A stretch of DNA of 64,000 nt from positions 1-64,000 of the forward strand of contig WTXD01000003.1 of assembly GCA_022496205.1 (NCBI GenBank). Reading direction: 5' to 3'. Each line of letters opens with the position of its first letter. The stretch's first letter is position 1. Positions 24,633 to 37,179 of this stretch are shown here, one piece after another. Source of the DNA: Gloeopeniophorella convolvens. Taxonomy: Eukaryota > Basidiomycota > Agaricomycetes > Russulales. The translations under genes and the position numbers were made by a program. The notes below the pieces were generated by a model. The model was not told the origin of the DNA and did not search any database. It was given only the letters and a program-made list of their open reading frames with translations.

Positions 24633-25980
24633 GTGGGAGAGCTACTCAGTATAGCTCACGAACGAAGGGCTAGGAGCACTGGAGACATAGGCTGGTGACC
24701 GACTCTCTACACGACGCTGACGATGGCAAGCATGTACCGTGTATAGAGACTGGTAGGGTAGGATTCGGGGAGATTCGGGGTGGCGTGGCAGTTCCGCTAT
24801 CGTATAGATTTCATCGGGCAGTCACGCGATATGACGATGTTTGGCAGCTGTCATCCGCTTTCGGCGTGGCGTCTGACGTCATCGCGCGCAACTTGAGCCT
24901 ACTCGGAGTCCTCCCGCGGCCACTGGCAAATCCCATGCCTTGCTTCACCTCATCGAATGCAACTGTTACAGGTCTACCCCCAATACGCGCACCACAACCC
25001 AACCAGGAACATAGACCATCTGTATATTTGGCCCATGTGTCGTTTCGCGAGCACTCGCCGAAGATGGCATGGAGCATTCTCTCGTGATCGCAAATACAAT
25101 CCTTTCCCCCCACTGTCTACTTGTGTCCCATCCCCCTTGTATCTTTCAGTTCTGTTTTTTCGAGCGAGTCTCTGATGCTTCTGTGACAAAACGGCAAGGT
25201 GTTGCAAGACTTCTGTACTCTCGTGTCGCCCGCGCTCGCCGTCATGGACCGCCGCGCCCGCGTACATTGCGCCGCAGATTCCCCCGTTGCATATTGGCTC
25301 GCAGCCAGTGGTCCTCTCTGAGCGCATGTACGAGGAGGTTTCCCCTGCGTGCGTGCCCGCGAATGACCTCGTGAACTCGCTCCCGCTGTCACTCTTCCAC
25401 GGCTCGGGCTGGCACACTACCACCTGCCGCCAGTGGGTGTGCCCGTCGCTGGTAGCGCAGCGCGCCACTGGTACAGCATGCTGCCGACGAGCTGGCTGCG
25501 CATCCTGCTCGCCGTCGGTGCAGGTGCTGTGCACAAGCCACCCCGAATCCTACCAGTCTAGTGAAGACACGCAACTTGTGCATGGGAAATAAGCCACGAA
25601 CAAGCTTTGCTCGATAAGGACGGAGTAGCGCCTGAGACGAAGTTGGACTGTTGTGAGAGCACCACTTGCCACCGCCCTTGACTTCGATCTGCCGGCACTG
25701 CGTGGTCGTTGAGGGCGGAGCAGACGGGTGGATGAAGCCGTTTGGGTGGATATTGGGTGGATATCGATATGGCGCAGCCATGACCGATCGATATAACCAG
25801 CCGCGAACTCTGGGAGAAAGAGACGAGAGCGACATAGGAGACAGTTACATACTTAGAGTGCGAGGACTTGTGCGGCGTGTCACATGCAACGATACGACCA
25901 TCCGCCCGATCAACACTCAGCTCCAACCACGACTAGGGATACTCGTCAGCGTTGTATAGAGACTCGGTCACCAGTCTAAG
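24633..25980. repeat. NLR copy B 5' flank, interrupted by an insertion
   Basis: 24633-24682 and 25562-25930 align with the continuous 5' flank of copy C (43.44-43.85 kb). The intervening stretch of about 0.88 kb is absent there and includes an element with inverted ends, listed separately. Confidence 0.6.
24746..25560. mobile_element. Putative MITE-like insertion with inverted ends
   Basis: The left end AGACTGGTAG ... GATTCGGGGTGGC (24747-24784, with a 15-nt internal duplication) is the exact reverse complement of the right end (25537-25559) apart from that duplication. The 0.8 kb between holds small open frames without recognisable transposase motifs. Dinucleotide AG flanks both ends, which is a possible but weak target-site duplication. 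It sits in the promoter module of NLR copy B. It could instead be a chance inverted repeat next to an unrelated insertion. Confidence 0.4.
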
Positions 25981-28345
25981 GGATACCCGTATCGATCTGC
26001 CCAGCCGCAGTAACCAAGCAGTAACTTACTCGACCGCCGCCCTCGACTGCTACGACTCTTTTTCTTCTCATCCCTACCTCGCACAGCAGCCACCACCACC
26101 ACGCTCCCGCCAGTCTTTCTACGTTCCCTAGCTCCGCTCCAGAACCGGTCCTGGGTTACTCTACTTATCCTTACCATCACCCGCAGTACGCCCACCCCCT
26201 GCCATTACATGCCTCTGTTACCAGCAGTCCCCTCCGGGCGTCATTGCCCCCCCCCCCCCCGACGATCCTCCCGACCCTGCCCTCGAGGCCCTCACTCGCC
26301 AAGGTTTCACCCCCGCACAGGGATATCAGGCCCAGGTCTATCATAACAATGTTATGACCCCTCCGCAAGGTCCCTGAGGCCCCTGCCCCCGGTCTTCCCA
26401 CCAACCACCACCACCATCACCACCACAGCGGCAGCAGCAGCAGCAGCAACAACAACAGCAACGCCTGTCTACCTACACTACGACCCCGATCCACGTACTG
26501 AAATGGCGCCACTAGCCGCAGTCATACCAACATACCCCGTCTCGGCGTCAACATCCAGCAGCAGGCAGTCTCGTCAGTTGCACTACCAGACCCCGCAGCC
26601 CATCCCCGCCCACCGTCGCCTCTCCCAGCGCTATTCCACACCCGACGCACCCTCCATACACTCCGCCGACTCGAGCCACTCGGCCGCCTCCTCCGTGCCC
26701 CCGCCTCCCTCGTACCCCCTCTAGCTCGCACCGCCCTCATGAACATGGCCGCCCACGCGTCACCCGCCTCTCCACCTACGTCGACTCGTCCGCCGCTCGC
26801 AACGGCACCCGCTGCTCGTCCGAGTCTTCTCGAACCACGCCTCTTTCCGCCGCGACCGCTACCACCCAGGACCGCACACGCTCCATGTCCGCCGCGACGA
26901 CTGCCCACATGCGCGCCCTTGCGCGCCGCGCTGCAGCACGACTAGACCATCCCCTCCCTCGCTTCGACCTCCTCGCGCGTACCGCCTCCTGCTACCGCAA
27001 GGTAACGGCAACGCCGTGGTCCCGTCCTAACCGGGGTCTTCCCGCGCCGCTCCCCAATCGTGTACCCTGCGCTGCTCTCGCGCGCCGCCGAGGTCCTGCG
27101 CGCATGCATCGCGCTCTCGGAAGTCATCAAGGACGGGGTCACGTACAAGGACGCATTCGACGGGCAGCAGGCGGTCGACAAGATCGCGTACACCATCGAG
27201 ACGATGGACCGCAACCTCGCGCTGCTACTCGGCCATGCGCTTGGCGCGCAAAAATACTTCCACGCTGTCACGTACGGCCACCGCCTGCGCGACTCGCCCG
27301 CCGACGTGTAGCAGTTCCGCACGCGCGTGCCCAGCCTCTTCGTCTCGGGCGAGTTGTCCCCGCCCGGCGGCGCGTCTCCCGGCGACGGCTCGATGCCCGC
27401 CGCCACCGCCGCCACCGTGCGCCCGGACCCAGACCGCGGCTCACCGTCAAACGAGGCGTCCGCCGAGTCAGAGTAAGGCGGCGGCGCGGCGGCGGCGGAC
27501 ACGCTCGACGATGTGCCGCTCCCGGCGGGCGTGTTCACGTTACGGACGGATTGCTACTCGTCGACGTGCTCGCGCGACCAGCTGTGCTACTTGATCACCT
27601 GCCCGCGGCGCCTCGAGCAGCAGAGCCGCCTCAACATGAAGCCGCAGCCAGGGCTCGGCATCCGGCGCCAGCTGGATCGCGAGAGCCTCGGCGAGCTGGA
27701 GGGTTCTGTCGAGCCTGGCCCGCCGTGGATCCACACCGTGTCCAAGGAGATCGTGGACAGTGTGTCGGACCAGGAGAAGAAGCGCCAGGAGGCGATCAAT
27801 GAAGTCATCTACACAGAGTGCGACTTTGTGCGCGATTTGGAGTACCTACGTGACGTGCGTCTTGCGCGCTTTGTATGTGCACATGTGTGTGGGCTGACCT
27901 GTGCGCACAGGTGTGGGTCGTGCCGCCGCGCACGCCGGACATCATTCCCGAGTCGCGCCGTGCGGAATTCATCCAGCTGGTCTTTTAAAACGTCACGGAG
28001 ATCATCGCGGTCAACACGCGTCTGCATGACGCGGTCAACAAGCGGCAAATGTCGTACGTTGTCATCGAGGGCATCGCGGACATCTTTCTCGACACCGTGC
28101 GCCACTTGGGCCGTTTGCGTCGTACGGCGCGCACCAGCTGTACAGCAGGTTCAAGTCTGAGAAGGAGAAGAGCCCGAATCCCTGCGTCTGCGCAGTTTGT
28201 CGAGGTGCGTGCGGCCGGGCCGGGCCGCGCGTCGACAAATCGAAAAAGCAGGAACATCACGACGATACTCATCCATGCCATTCACGGTATCCCGATTTCC
28301 AAAAGTGCACAGTCCTTCAAGGAGGAGCCCTTCCAAGCGTCTGAG
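25981..28345 (+). pseudogene. Rom2-like Rho guanine nucleotide exchange factor relic
   Basis: Rom1/Rom2-type RhoGEFs activate Rho1 in cell-wall integrity signalling. The segment shows a His/Gln-rich start (CAG/CAA run at about 26430-26460), Ser/Pro-rich low-complexity sequence (QTPQPIPAHRRLSQRYST, SIHSADSSHSAASS), then a DEP-like domain (VYPALLSRAAEVLRACIALS, GVTYKDAFDGQQAVDKIAY, DRNLALLLGHALGAQKYFH). The DH domain begins at EAINEVIYTE, continues VRDLEYLRDVW, DIIPESRRAEFIQLVF, RQMSYVVIEGIADIFLD, and stops at YSRFKSEKEKSPNP. In-frame stops lie at about 27309, 27474 and 27988. The rest of DH, the PH and the CNH domains are missing. It is dead and truncated at the 3' side. Confidence 0.8.
26247..26260 (+). 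repeat. 14-C homopolymer
   Basis: Uninterrupted run of 14 C in the 5' part of the RhoGEF relic. A matching 14-G run lies at 44686-44699. Confidence 0.9.
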
Positions 28346-29171
28346 GACTGGAAAGCCTAGCTAGTCCCTGTACGCCTATCATTCTGACCAATATCTCTTG
28401 GCGCTCACTCGACCCCAGCGTCAGTCGTCCTTAATCCCCTTCCTCATCCTCCTCTTGGAAAGTGCCGCGCGGACCTCTCCGCCGTAAAGTCGGCCGTAGA
28501 GTCGACCAGCACGACCGCGGCCGACACTGGCGCGACCCTCACGACGGACGTGTTGGATGTATGCCTGACTGCCTGCACCTGAAGGCTCCACGTCATCTCC
28601 GTGAACTGCGGCCATGCATCAATGCGTGTGTGTGGGTGGCGGGAGATGTCGTACCTCGCGCGTGTCGAAGCGGAAGTTCATGTCGTGGTGGACCATCCCT
28701 GGAAAGGTTGGAAAGCCTGCCAGCTCGCTCGTGAGGATGCCTGCGATGAAGTCCTGCGTGGCTTTCCTGAGCGAGGGCGCCATGATGAGTTGGGCAGTCG
28801 GCTAGCGTTGATGGTAGCTGACGTGGGGATGGGCGCAGGCTTATATGCGTTGCCGTGAGGCCAGCCCGAACACACACAAGCATAGTGCAGTAGAAGCTGA
28901 GGTGCTGTATCGGTGCTGCATGGAGGATAGCTGCGTGGAAGGTAAGTATCTATAGACTATCAGAGAAGAGTTGACGTAGACTGATCTTCCAGGCGCGGCG
29001 ACGTGGTTGGAACCGGATTTCCGCAAATTAGTTCCAGCAAACACACTGCTTCGCTTCTCTCCACCTGCACTTGCAACCGCTGCTCGCTCGCCTGCCCGCT
29101 GCCTCCCTCCGCCGCCGCACCCACACCACCAGCCTTACCCACCCACCCCCACCCAGGCGCGCCGGTGGACG
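28346..29171. other. Unassigned stretch before SEC11 copy 3
   Basis: On the minus strand 28590-28790 gives a plausible coding fragment (DFIAGILTSELAGFPTF, MVHHDMNFRFDTRE) that I do not recognise, followed by a possible intron and QFTEMTWSLQVQAVRHTS. No complete gene can be built. From about 29000 the sequence is the SEC11 upstream module. Confidence 0.4.
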
Positions 29172-29958
29172 ACGTTCGCAGACAAGCTCAAAATCTTCCG
29201 CGGGCTCGGCCTCCGCCATGTGCGTCCCCCGCCCGCGCGCATACGTGTTCACCGCCAGTTCTGACCCCGCCCGTTTGCGCGCAGGTCCCGCCTTTAATCC
29301 CGAATTTTGCGCGGATGTCGCGTCGAAGCTAATGATCTGGAAATGCCTGGGGCTCCTTACGGACGCCGAGCCACCCACTGTCGTCGTTCTCAGGTGCGTC
29401 CCCGCCCTCCCACGCGCCGCATCGTCCTTGCTGAGGCGTTGGCTCGCAGCGGATCGATGGAACCTGCGTTCTACCGCGGCGACCAGTCCTTCCTCGTCAA
29501 CCCGCCCGACACGCGCCACCAGACCGGCGACATCACGGTGCACAAGATCACCGGGCATGACATCCTGATCGTGCGCCGCGAGCTTGAGACACACGACGTC
29601 GTCAAAGCCGCCAACAGGTGCGCACGCGCGCTCTTCCTCTCCTACGTCCGTGCGCTTACTGATGACGTATGTGTGTGTAGGGTGCCGCGGCTGGAGAACC
29701 ATCCGCTGCTCACCAAGTGCGACAACAACTACTTGGACGACGTCGAGCTCTACCGGGGCCTCGACGCAAGCATGTCGTCAGGAAGGTTCGCGGCTTCTTC
29801 CCCCATGTCGGATACGTCGCCATCGCCCTGGTGAGTCGACCGCACCCCGTTCCGTGCGTGCGTACGCGGGCTGACTCCAGCCCAAGAACGACTTCCCGCA
29901 GCTGAAGCATGCGCTACTGGGCGGACTGGGCTCGCTGGCGTTGGTACAGCGCAAATGA
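29172..29958 (+). pseudogene. SEC11 copy 3, start codon and catalytic His lost
   Basis: Collinear with SEC11. The start ATG is ACG. Exon 2 is frameshifted (VPPLIPNFA then a stop). The catalytic Ser block [15 protein letters not shown] remains, but the catalytic His is Arg (LIVRRELETHD). The exon with [20 protein letters not shown] loses frame after GLD, dropping KHIVGK. The last exon ends LGSLALVQRK. More diverged than copy 2, hence older. Confidence 0.88.
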
Positions 29959-30969
29959 TGCGCCTAACACCCCCCGCTGTCGACTTGTATCATGATGTTT
30001 TCAGCACTCTGGCATGCGCTCCTGCTGTGGGTGTCCCGCACTGCTTATGACAGTGCTGTACCGTATTTTCTGTATAGTGCTCGAGTATATCCGGGGCGCT
30101 GTATCCGGGTGTATGCCTTCCTGCTCGGGTCCGCTGACGCGTGACCTCGGGGACGGGTTGACGAAGTTCAACCATCTTCGCTAGTGAAGACGTCCATATG
30201 CTAGTTATAGCCTCCGTCTGCCGACTGGGATGGGTGGTGCCGGGGGGCGGGGTGGGGGCGGCAGCCTTCCAACCCCCGGGGCGGGGCGCGGGGAAGGACG
30301 GGGGTTGACATTAGGGCGCGGGTTGCGTAGAGGCGGCGGGCGGGGGTGGTGCGGGCCAGACGGGGTGCAGCGCGGGCTGCGAGCTTGGCACTGGGAGCGT
30401 TGTGCGGGATGGTTGCGGACAAGCTATAAGTATGCCGTGGGTCGGTCGGCGGGCAGGGCACACGTACGCGCGTGATATTCCGAACCGCTGCCTCATCTCA
30501 ATTATCTAATCGAATCAACCGGCTTTTCTCCTGCTACGGCGTTGCCAAGCAAAGGTAGCAATGCACTCGCCACAGCGCGTTCTTATCAGCTTCGCAAGGG
30601 CACCTCCGAGCCCGATGTCTTCGTGTGGAATATATGGATCAAGGTGTACAACAGACGTTGTGCGGCTGGACTGGTGGTTTTGTTCCATCAGCATCCTACG
30701 CAGGCTTCCGTTTGAAGACAAAAGCAGGTCACCTGGAGGTTTCGCAGGCGGCTATGGGCCGTGACAGTGCGGCCTACTTAGGATACAGGCATAATAACGA
30801 AGTCCCTTCTCAGCCTAAACTGGATGTACAAGTGTGTACACTGCATGCCAACCTGAGCGCTGCAACACCACTCATAGCCTTCGACACTTGTCCTTCACGC
30901 GCCCTTCTGCCCACAGGGACCCGTCTCCATCCTCCCCTCTACAAAGCGACTGGAAGACCCATCATCCCC
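29959..30969 (+). other. SEC11 3' flank, GC-rich tract and NLR E promoter
   Basis: 29959-30220 is the SEC11 3' flank and linker start. 30225-30450 is an unusually G-rich stretch on the plus strand without a supported gene. 30480-30969 should hold the promoter and 5' leader of NLR copy E. I see no clear TATA box. Confidence 0.5.
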
Positions 30970-33900
30970 ATGTCTGCGACCGGAGCTTCGAGCGCAGCGT
31001 CCTACCATTCGCTTTTCACTGAAGCATTGAAGAATTACAAGAACAAGACAGGACAAGATCCCACTGCCCATGCGCTCGTCGCTCAGCTTAGCAGATGTAC
31101 ATCCCCCGAAGAGGTCACCGCTTTACTTCAGAAGGAAACGGAGAAACAGGACGAGACCCATAAGAGTCGCTGGAGGACCCGCATGCTCGAGAAGGTTACG
31201 CCAATTATCGGAGTCATCCGTCCACTCTGCGACACAGCTGGAAAGGCAGCAGGCCTCGTGCGTCCTACATTTCTACAGCCTGTAGGTAAATGCTCAAGTG
31301 TCGGGGTCAGGCGTTCGGACCCAGCGAAACAATCTTCGGTGTCATCGGAATACTCCTCACAGTGCGTATATTAACCAGCATTCCTCTCCTTGTGCTCCTT
31401 TTGCTGAACAGGTCCCAGATCCCAGACAATTATACGAAGAACCACGAAGCATTGATACAACTACTCGAGCAAATCGCGCACTTCTTAGGGCGGCTTGGGA
31501 CTTTCGTTGTTCCTGAAGACCTCCCATCTGACGACGCGATGACGAAGATCATAATGGATATCCTGGTCGAATTGATCCGCATATTCGCGCTCCTCACTCA
31601 AAGGGCGAGGACCAGTGACACCTTCCTTCGTAAGTTTCTCGCGCTGTCGGGACACGTGACGCAGCTCAACGCAAGCTCAGCCAAGGCAAAGCGTGGTTTC
31701 AAGAAGGTTCTCGCTATAGTGTCTGGAGACAATGAAATTGAGAGCATGCTCAAACGACTGGATGACCTCACCAAAGTGGAGCACTTGATGGCTACGGCGC
31801 AGGCACGGCGCGACATCGCAATCGTCAAGCGGGAACAGCGGAGGCAAGAGCGTACGTCTTCGTGATTTTCATGTGTCTGATCTCATCTGAATAATTATTC
31901 CAGGTATGCAACAGGAGCAGCGGTACCGGACTTGGTTATCTGTGCCAAACTCATCGACGAACCAAGTGACTGCATCCGAAGCACGCTACTCTGATACCTC
32001 AATGTGGCTCGTTCGTGGCAAAGTTTACGAGGCGTGGAAGTCCAGCGGCACGCTTCTGTGGATTATTGGCAAACGTATGTCATTCATTTTCACCTCCTAG
32101 AGGGGAGCTGACCTTTCTTTGTAGCGGGAGCGGGAAAAACTGTCATCTGGTACGCGACTCATCGAGCGCGCTGCGGTCACCAGCCGCTGTCTAACTTGAC
32201 CACTCTCTGGTTGAATTAGCTCCACAGTCATCCAAAATTTGGACCTCCTGCGTTCCAACAGCTCATCGGCCGCCCTGGCATACTTCTACTGCGATTTCAG
32301 GGACACGACAAAGCAATCTTACCGCAGCCTTCTCGTTTCTTTGTTGATCGACCTTTCCACTCAGTCGGACGAGTCGGAAAATATACTTCGCGAACTCTTT
32401 TCGAGGCATAAAGATGGCTCCCAGGAGCCCGAAATTGGCGTTCTCAAGAAATGCCTGGAGGAGATGCTTGTGCAGTCGGATGACACCAAGTACATCGTCA
32501 TCGATGCTCTGGACGAGATGCCAAACTATGGCATATCGTCGTCACGTGAGGAGACCCTGGAGCTTATGAGCTGGCTTATCGGTCTGCGGCTTTCTGGCTT
32601 GCGGCTCTGCGTTACCAGCCGCCCTGAGGACGACATCGGGCAAGTCTTGAAACCACTGGCGTCTCATCAGGTAGCCCTTGACGAGGAAGGAGAACACCGC
32701 GAAGATATCGCGCGCTTGATCCGGTCCATTGTCGAGAAGAACAGGAAGATGCAGGGGTGGGGGGACACGATCAAGGAAGAGGTCATCGAAGCCTTGTCGG
32801 AGAAGGCGGACGGCATGTCAGTCATATATATCCTTAGATCAATGTGCGAAGGGTTGGCTCACGTTTCATGTAGGTTCCGATACGTTTCCTGTCAGCTCGA
32901 CATCCTGTGCGAAGCCCCAATGTCGAAGATCCGATCTACCCTGCGATCACTCCCTACCACCTTGTACACAACATACGAGTCTACACTGGAACGGATCAGC
33001 GAGGAGAAGTGGGAGGATGCCCATCGGCTATTCCAATGCTTGTCGTTTTCGACACGCCCACTCTTTGTGGAGGAACTTGCGGAGGTTCTTGCGGTTAGCA
33101 TCGACGAGGAGGTCCCCACATACCACAACGATTGGCGGTCGAACGATCCGGAGAGCGTGGTCCTATCCACTTGCTCTGGAAGTTTCATACAGGTCGTTGA
33201 CGAAGAGGACTTGCAACGTCGTCGGATCGTGCAATTCGCTCACTTCTCAGTCAAGGAATTCTTGACCTCCGATCAACTCGCCACTTCCCAGTCAAAAATA
33301 TCTCGCTTCCATGTACTTCCGGAGTCGTCCCATATCGTCCTCGCGAAGGCGTGCCTTGGTATCCTCCTCCAATCCAACGCCGCAGTGAGCACCTCAACCC
33401 AACTCCGTCTGGAAACCTACGCTACCCATTCATGGGATACGCACGCGCGATTCGAAGACGTGTCTACGTCGCTATTGAAGGCCATGAAGCTTCTCTTTGA
33501 TCCATCTAAGCCCCACTTCGAAGCTTGGGCTCGTAGGCGCGTTGAAGGCACGCGCTTGCGTTATAACGGGAAAGGAAATCCCTTGTACTTTGCCGCATCA
33601 TGCGGTCTACTTCCCATCGTAGAACACATCCTTGCATCCGGTTCCTACGATATCAACGCAAGGGGAGGGTATCATGCCACTGCGCTCTTCGCAGCATTAA
33701 TGGAGGGGCGCTCCCTCGCCGTTATCAGGTCACTCCTCGACGGCGGTGCCGACGTCAACATCAAGGGCAACCTGGGCGAGGGCACTGCGCTCCAGGTGGC
33801 AGTGTCAAGAGGCAATCGTGATATTGTCCAGCTGCTGCTTGACCACGGTGCCAACATCCACGCCCCGAGCCTCCGTTCCGGGAGCACGCTCCAGGATGCA

Positions 33901-36391
33901 GTGTCGGATGGCAATCGCGATATCGTTCAGCTGTTGCTTGACCGCGGCGCTGACGTCAACGAGCTGCGCGGCTCTTACGGGAGCGCGCTCGAGAGGGCAG
34001 TGTCGAATGGCAATCTCGATGTTGTCCAGGTGCTTCTCGACCACGGTGCCGACGCCAACGTCAATGGCAGCACGTACAAGGGTGGTGCGCTCCAGAAGGC
34101 AGTATCGAATGGCAATCTCGATATTGTCCGGCTACTGCTCAACCACGGTGCCGACGTTAACATCAAGGGCGGCGTGTATGGGGACGATGTGCTCCGGGAG
34201 GCGGCGTCAAAAGGCAATCGCGATATTGTTCAGCTGCTGCTTGACCACGGCGCCGACGTCAACGCCCCGGGTGGCAGTGCACTCCAGAGGGCAGCATCGA
34301 ACGATAATCTTAATATCGTCGAGCTGTTGCTCAATCATGGTGCCGACGTCAATGCCACGGGGGGCACGTACGAGGGCAGTGCGCTCCTGGAGGCAGCGTC
34401 AAAAGGCAATCGCGATATCGTCAAGCTGCTGCTTGATCGCGGTGCCGACATCAACGCCCCGGGCGGCCGTTACGGGAGCGCGCTCCAGGGAGCAGTGTCA
34501 AATGGCAATCTCGATATTGTCCAGCTCCTGCTCGATCGCGGTGCCGACATCAACGCCAAGGGCGACTATTGCAGGAGCGCGCTCCAGGAGGCAGCATCGA
34601 ATGGCAATCTCGATATTTTCCAGCTGCTTCTCGATCGCGGTGCCGACGTCAACATCCCGGGCAGCTATCACGGGAATGCACTCCAGGAAGCAGCGTCGAA
34701 CGGTCATCTTGATATCGTTCAGCTGTTGCTTGACCGCGGCGCTGACGTCAACGAGCTGCGCGGCTCTTACGGGAGCGCGCTCGAGAGGCAGCGTCAAAAG
34801 GCAATCGCGATATTGTTCAGCTGCTGCTTGATTGCGGTGCCGACATCAACGCCCCGGCCAGCTATTATGGTAGTGCGCTCCAGGGGGCAGTGTCGAATGG
34901 CAATCTCGATATTGTCCAGCTACTGCTCAACCACGGTGCCAGCGTCAACGAGGCCAATGGCGGCCCGTACGAGGGCAGTGCACTCCAGGAGGCAGCGTCA
35001 AAAGGCGATCTCGATATCGTTCAGCTGCTGATCAACTACGGTGCCAATGTCAACGCCCCAGGCCATCGCAGGAGCGTACTCCAGGAGGCAGTGTCGAACG
35101 GCAATCTCGATATCATCCAGCTGTTGCTCAACCACGGTGCTGACGTCAACGTCGAGGGCGGCCTGTATGAGGGCAGTGCGCTCCAGGAGGCAGTGTCAGA
35201 AGGCAAGCTCAATATCGTCGAGTTGCTGCTCAATCATGGCGCCGGCGTCAACGCCGAGGGCGGCCTGTACGATGGCAGTGCGCTCCAGGAGGCGGTGTCA
35301 AAACGCAACCCCGAAATCATCCAGCTGCTGCTTGACCACGGTGCCGACGTCAACGCCCCGGGCGGCCGCTACGGTAGCGCACTCCAGGAGGTAGCGTCGA
35401 ATGGCAATCTCGAGATTGTCCTCCTGCTGCTCGACCACGGTGCCAACGCCAACGCCCCGGGCGGCGAGTATCATGGGAGTGCACTCCAGGGGGCAGTATC
35501 GGAAGGCGATCTCGATATCATCCAGCCCTGCTCGACCGTGGTGCCGACGTCAACGCCCCAGACGACTTTCACGGGAGTGTACTCCAGAAGGCAGTGTCGA
35601 ACGGCAGGCTCGATATTGTCCAGCTGCTCCTCAACCACGGTGCCGACGTCAACGTCAAGGGCGGTACGCTCCAGGAAGCAGCGTCAAAAGGTAATCGGGA
35701 TATCGTTCTGCTCCTGCTCGATCACGGCGCCGATGTCAACGCCAAAGGTGGTCTGTACGGTGGCAGTGCGCTCCAGGAGGCAGCGTCGAATGGCAATCTC
35801 GATATCATTCAGTTGCTGCTCGATCACGGCGCCGACGTCAATGTCCCGGGAGGTCATTACGGAAGTGCGCTCCAGGGGGCAGCGTCGAACGGCAAGCTTG
35901 ATATCGTTCAGCTGCTACTCGACCGCGGTGCCGACGTCAACACCCCAGGCGGCTTTTATGGGAGTGCGCTCCAAGTTGCAGCATCTCGGAACGGCGCTCT
36001 TGAGCTCGTCCAGCTGCTGGTCGACCATGGTGCCGACATCAACGTTCAGGGCGGATTCTATGGGAACATGCTACAAGCGGCAGCATGCAACTGGCGAGGA
36101 GAGACCGACACCGTGCGGTTCTTCCTTGACCGCGGCTTCGACGTCAACGCTCAAGGCGGCGAATTCGGGACAGCGCTGATAGGAGCATCGTACGCAGGAA
36201 ACCTAGACATTGTACGACTTCTCCTCGCGTGCGGCGCAGACACAAGTATCAGGAGCAAGGAGTACGGAACGGCTATGGAGGCAGCGCAAGCCTGCGTCGA
36301 CCAGGTCATGGACGATCAGAACCACACCGCCATTGTCGAATTGCTCTCAAGCGCTCCGCAGGACTCAACCTGTGCATCAAGCACTCAGTGA
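30970..36391 (+). CDS. NLR copy E: divergent Goodbye-NACHT-ankyrin protein (frameshifted array)
   Basis: The start at 30970 gives MSATGASSAASYHSLFTEAL and KNKTGQDPTAHALVAQL, a Goodbye-like domain. Introns fall at the same places as in A-D: GKAAGL joined to AFGPSETIF, GILLT joined to IPDNYTKN, then LEQIAHFLGRLGTFV and LKRLDDLTKVEHLMATA. After SVPNSSTNQV and WKSSGTLLWIIGK comes Walker A PGAGKTVIC (microexon 32125-32149), then YFYCDFRDTTKQS, Walker B KYIVIDALDEMP, sensor VTSRPEDD, and after a 57-nt intron FRYVSCQLDILC. About 26 ankyrin repeats follow (GADVNAPGGRYGSALQEA, SNGNLDIVQLLLDH), ending at 36391. Two one-base deletions, near 34789 and 35531, break the array frame. There are no substitution stops. 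It is the only NLR on the plus strand and uses a different repeat consensus. Confidence 0.82.
33700..36300 (+). repeat. Ankyrin repeat array of NLR copy E
   Basis: About 26 units of mostly 99-102 nt in a single exon. A block of 78 nt at 33919-33996 is repeated without mismatch at 34711-34788, and the first frame break lies directly after the second block. Confidence 0.88.
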
Positions 36392-37179
36392 TTCCCGAGT
36401 CAGGTGGGTCTTTCCTATGTGCACTTAGAGCTCGCTGATCAACATAATAGTCTTGACAGTAGTATTTCAATCAAGAAAAAGAGATACGTTGTGCCGAGTA
36501 CGCACGGAAAGTCGTTATATATTGTGAAGCTTTCTGTTCGCACCGACAGCCTGATCAGATGCATACGCACCTACATAGCTAGTTACATCACTAGTACTTC
36601 AGAGCGCTTCTCAAAATCGCAGGTCCTTCATTGACATATCGTTATATGAGTGGGGTGGGTCGGAGAACTTCTGAGAGCGTGGTCAATGTTGGAACTGTGC
36701 GTTCAGCATTAATCGTCATTCATTCTATGGCGCGGGCGCGTGGACAAGGACATGCGCAGACGTTCTTTATCATGAGGAAGGCAAGACGTGGGGCCCACTG
36801 GTAACGGGTTGCCTAGGCACCACGCTCCATATCACGCCATAGTAAGGACAGACTTCCGCATTCAACAAAAGGTCGGCCATGGGAGTACTTAACAGCGAGC
36901 ATCGATCAAGACGAGACGTCCAGTGAGAGAAAGTCAGGGGCGGGTTGTCAGTGTTTTGATGTCACCACGGCAATACTTGAGAGCGGGAGGTGTTCGACTG
37001 TCACGGAGGCCGAAGGCCCCGCAAGCCAGGTTTGTCTCATATAGCCTGCAGAGTTCGGACTTAGGTGGGTGCTAACAAGGAATCAGACGAAGGCAAGAGC
37101 TGTTGGGAGTCGCGGTTATAATCAAGAGTTTTTGCGAGAAGGGGCTGATCGAAAATTCGCACAGGCCAGACGTTTCGCG
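36392..37179. other. Non-coding stretch after NLR E
   Basis: No gene, repeat or RNA recognised. It is AT-richer than its surroundings (about 36.4-36.9 kb) and unlike the other amplicon modules. Confidence 0.5.

Noticed and set aside
24811..25534. Minus-strand frames of 100-186 codons inside the insertion at NLR B
   Set aside because: No recognisable motif, competing frames of similar length on both strands, and no codon pattern.
30201..30461. Minus-strand frame resembling a mitochondrial presequence (ARAAPRLARTTPARRLYAT)
   Set aside because: No ATG in frame, and the frame runs directly into SEC11 flank sequence, with no continuing exon.
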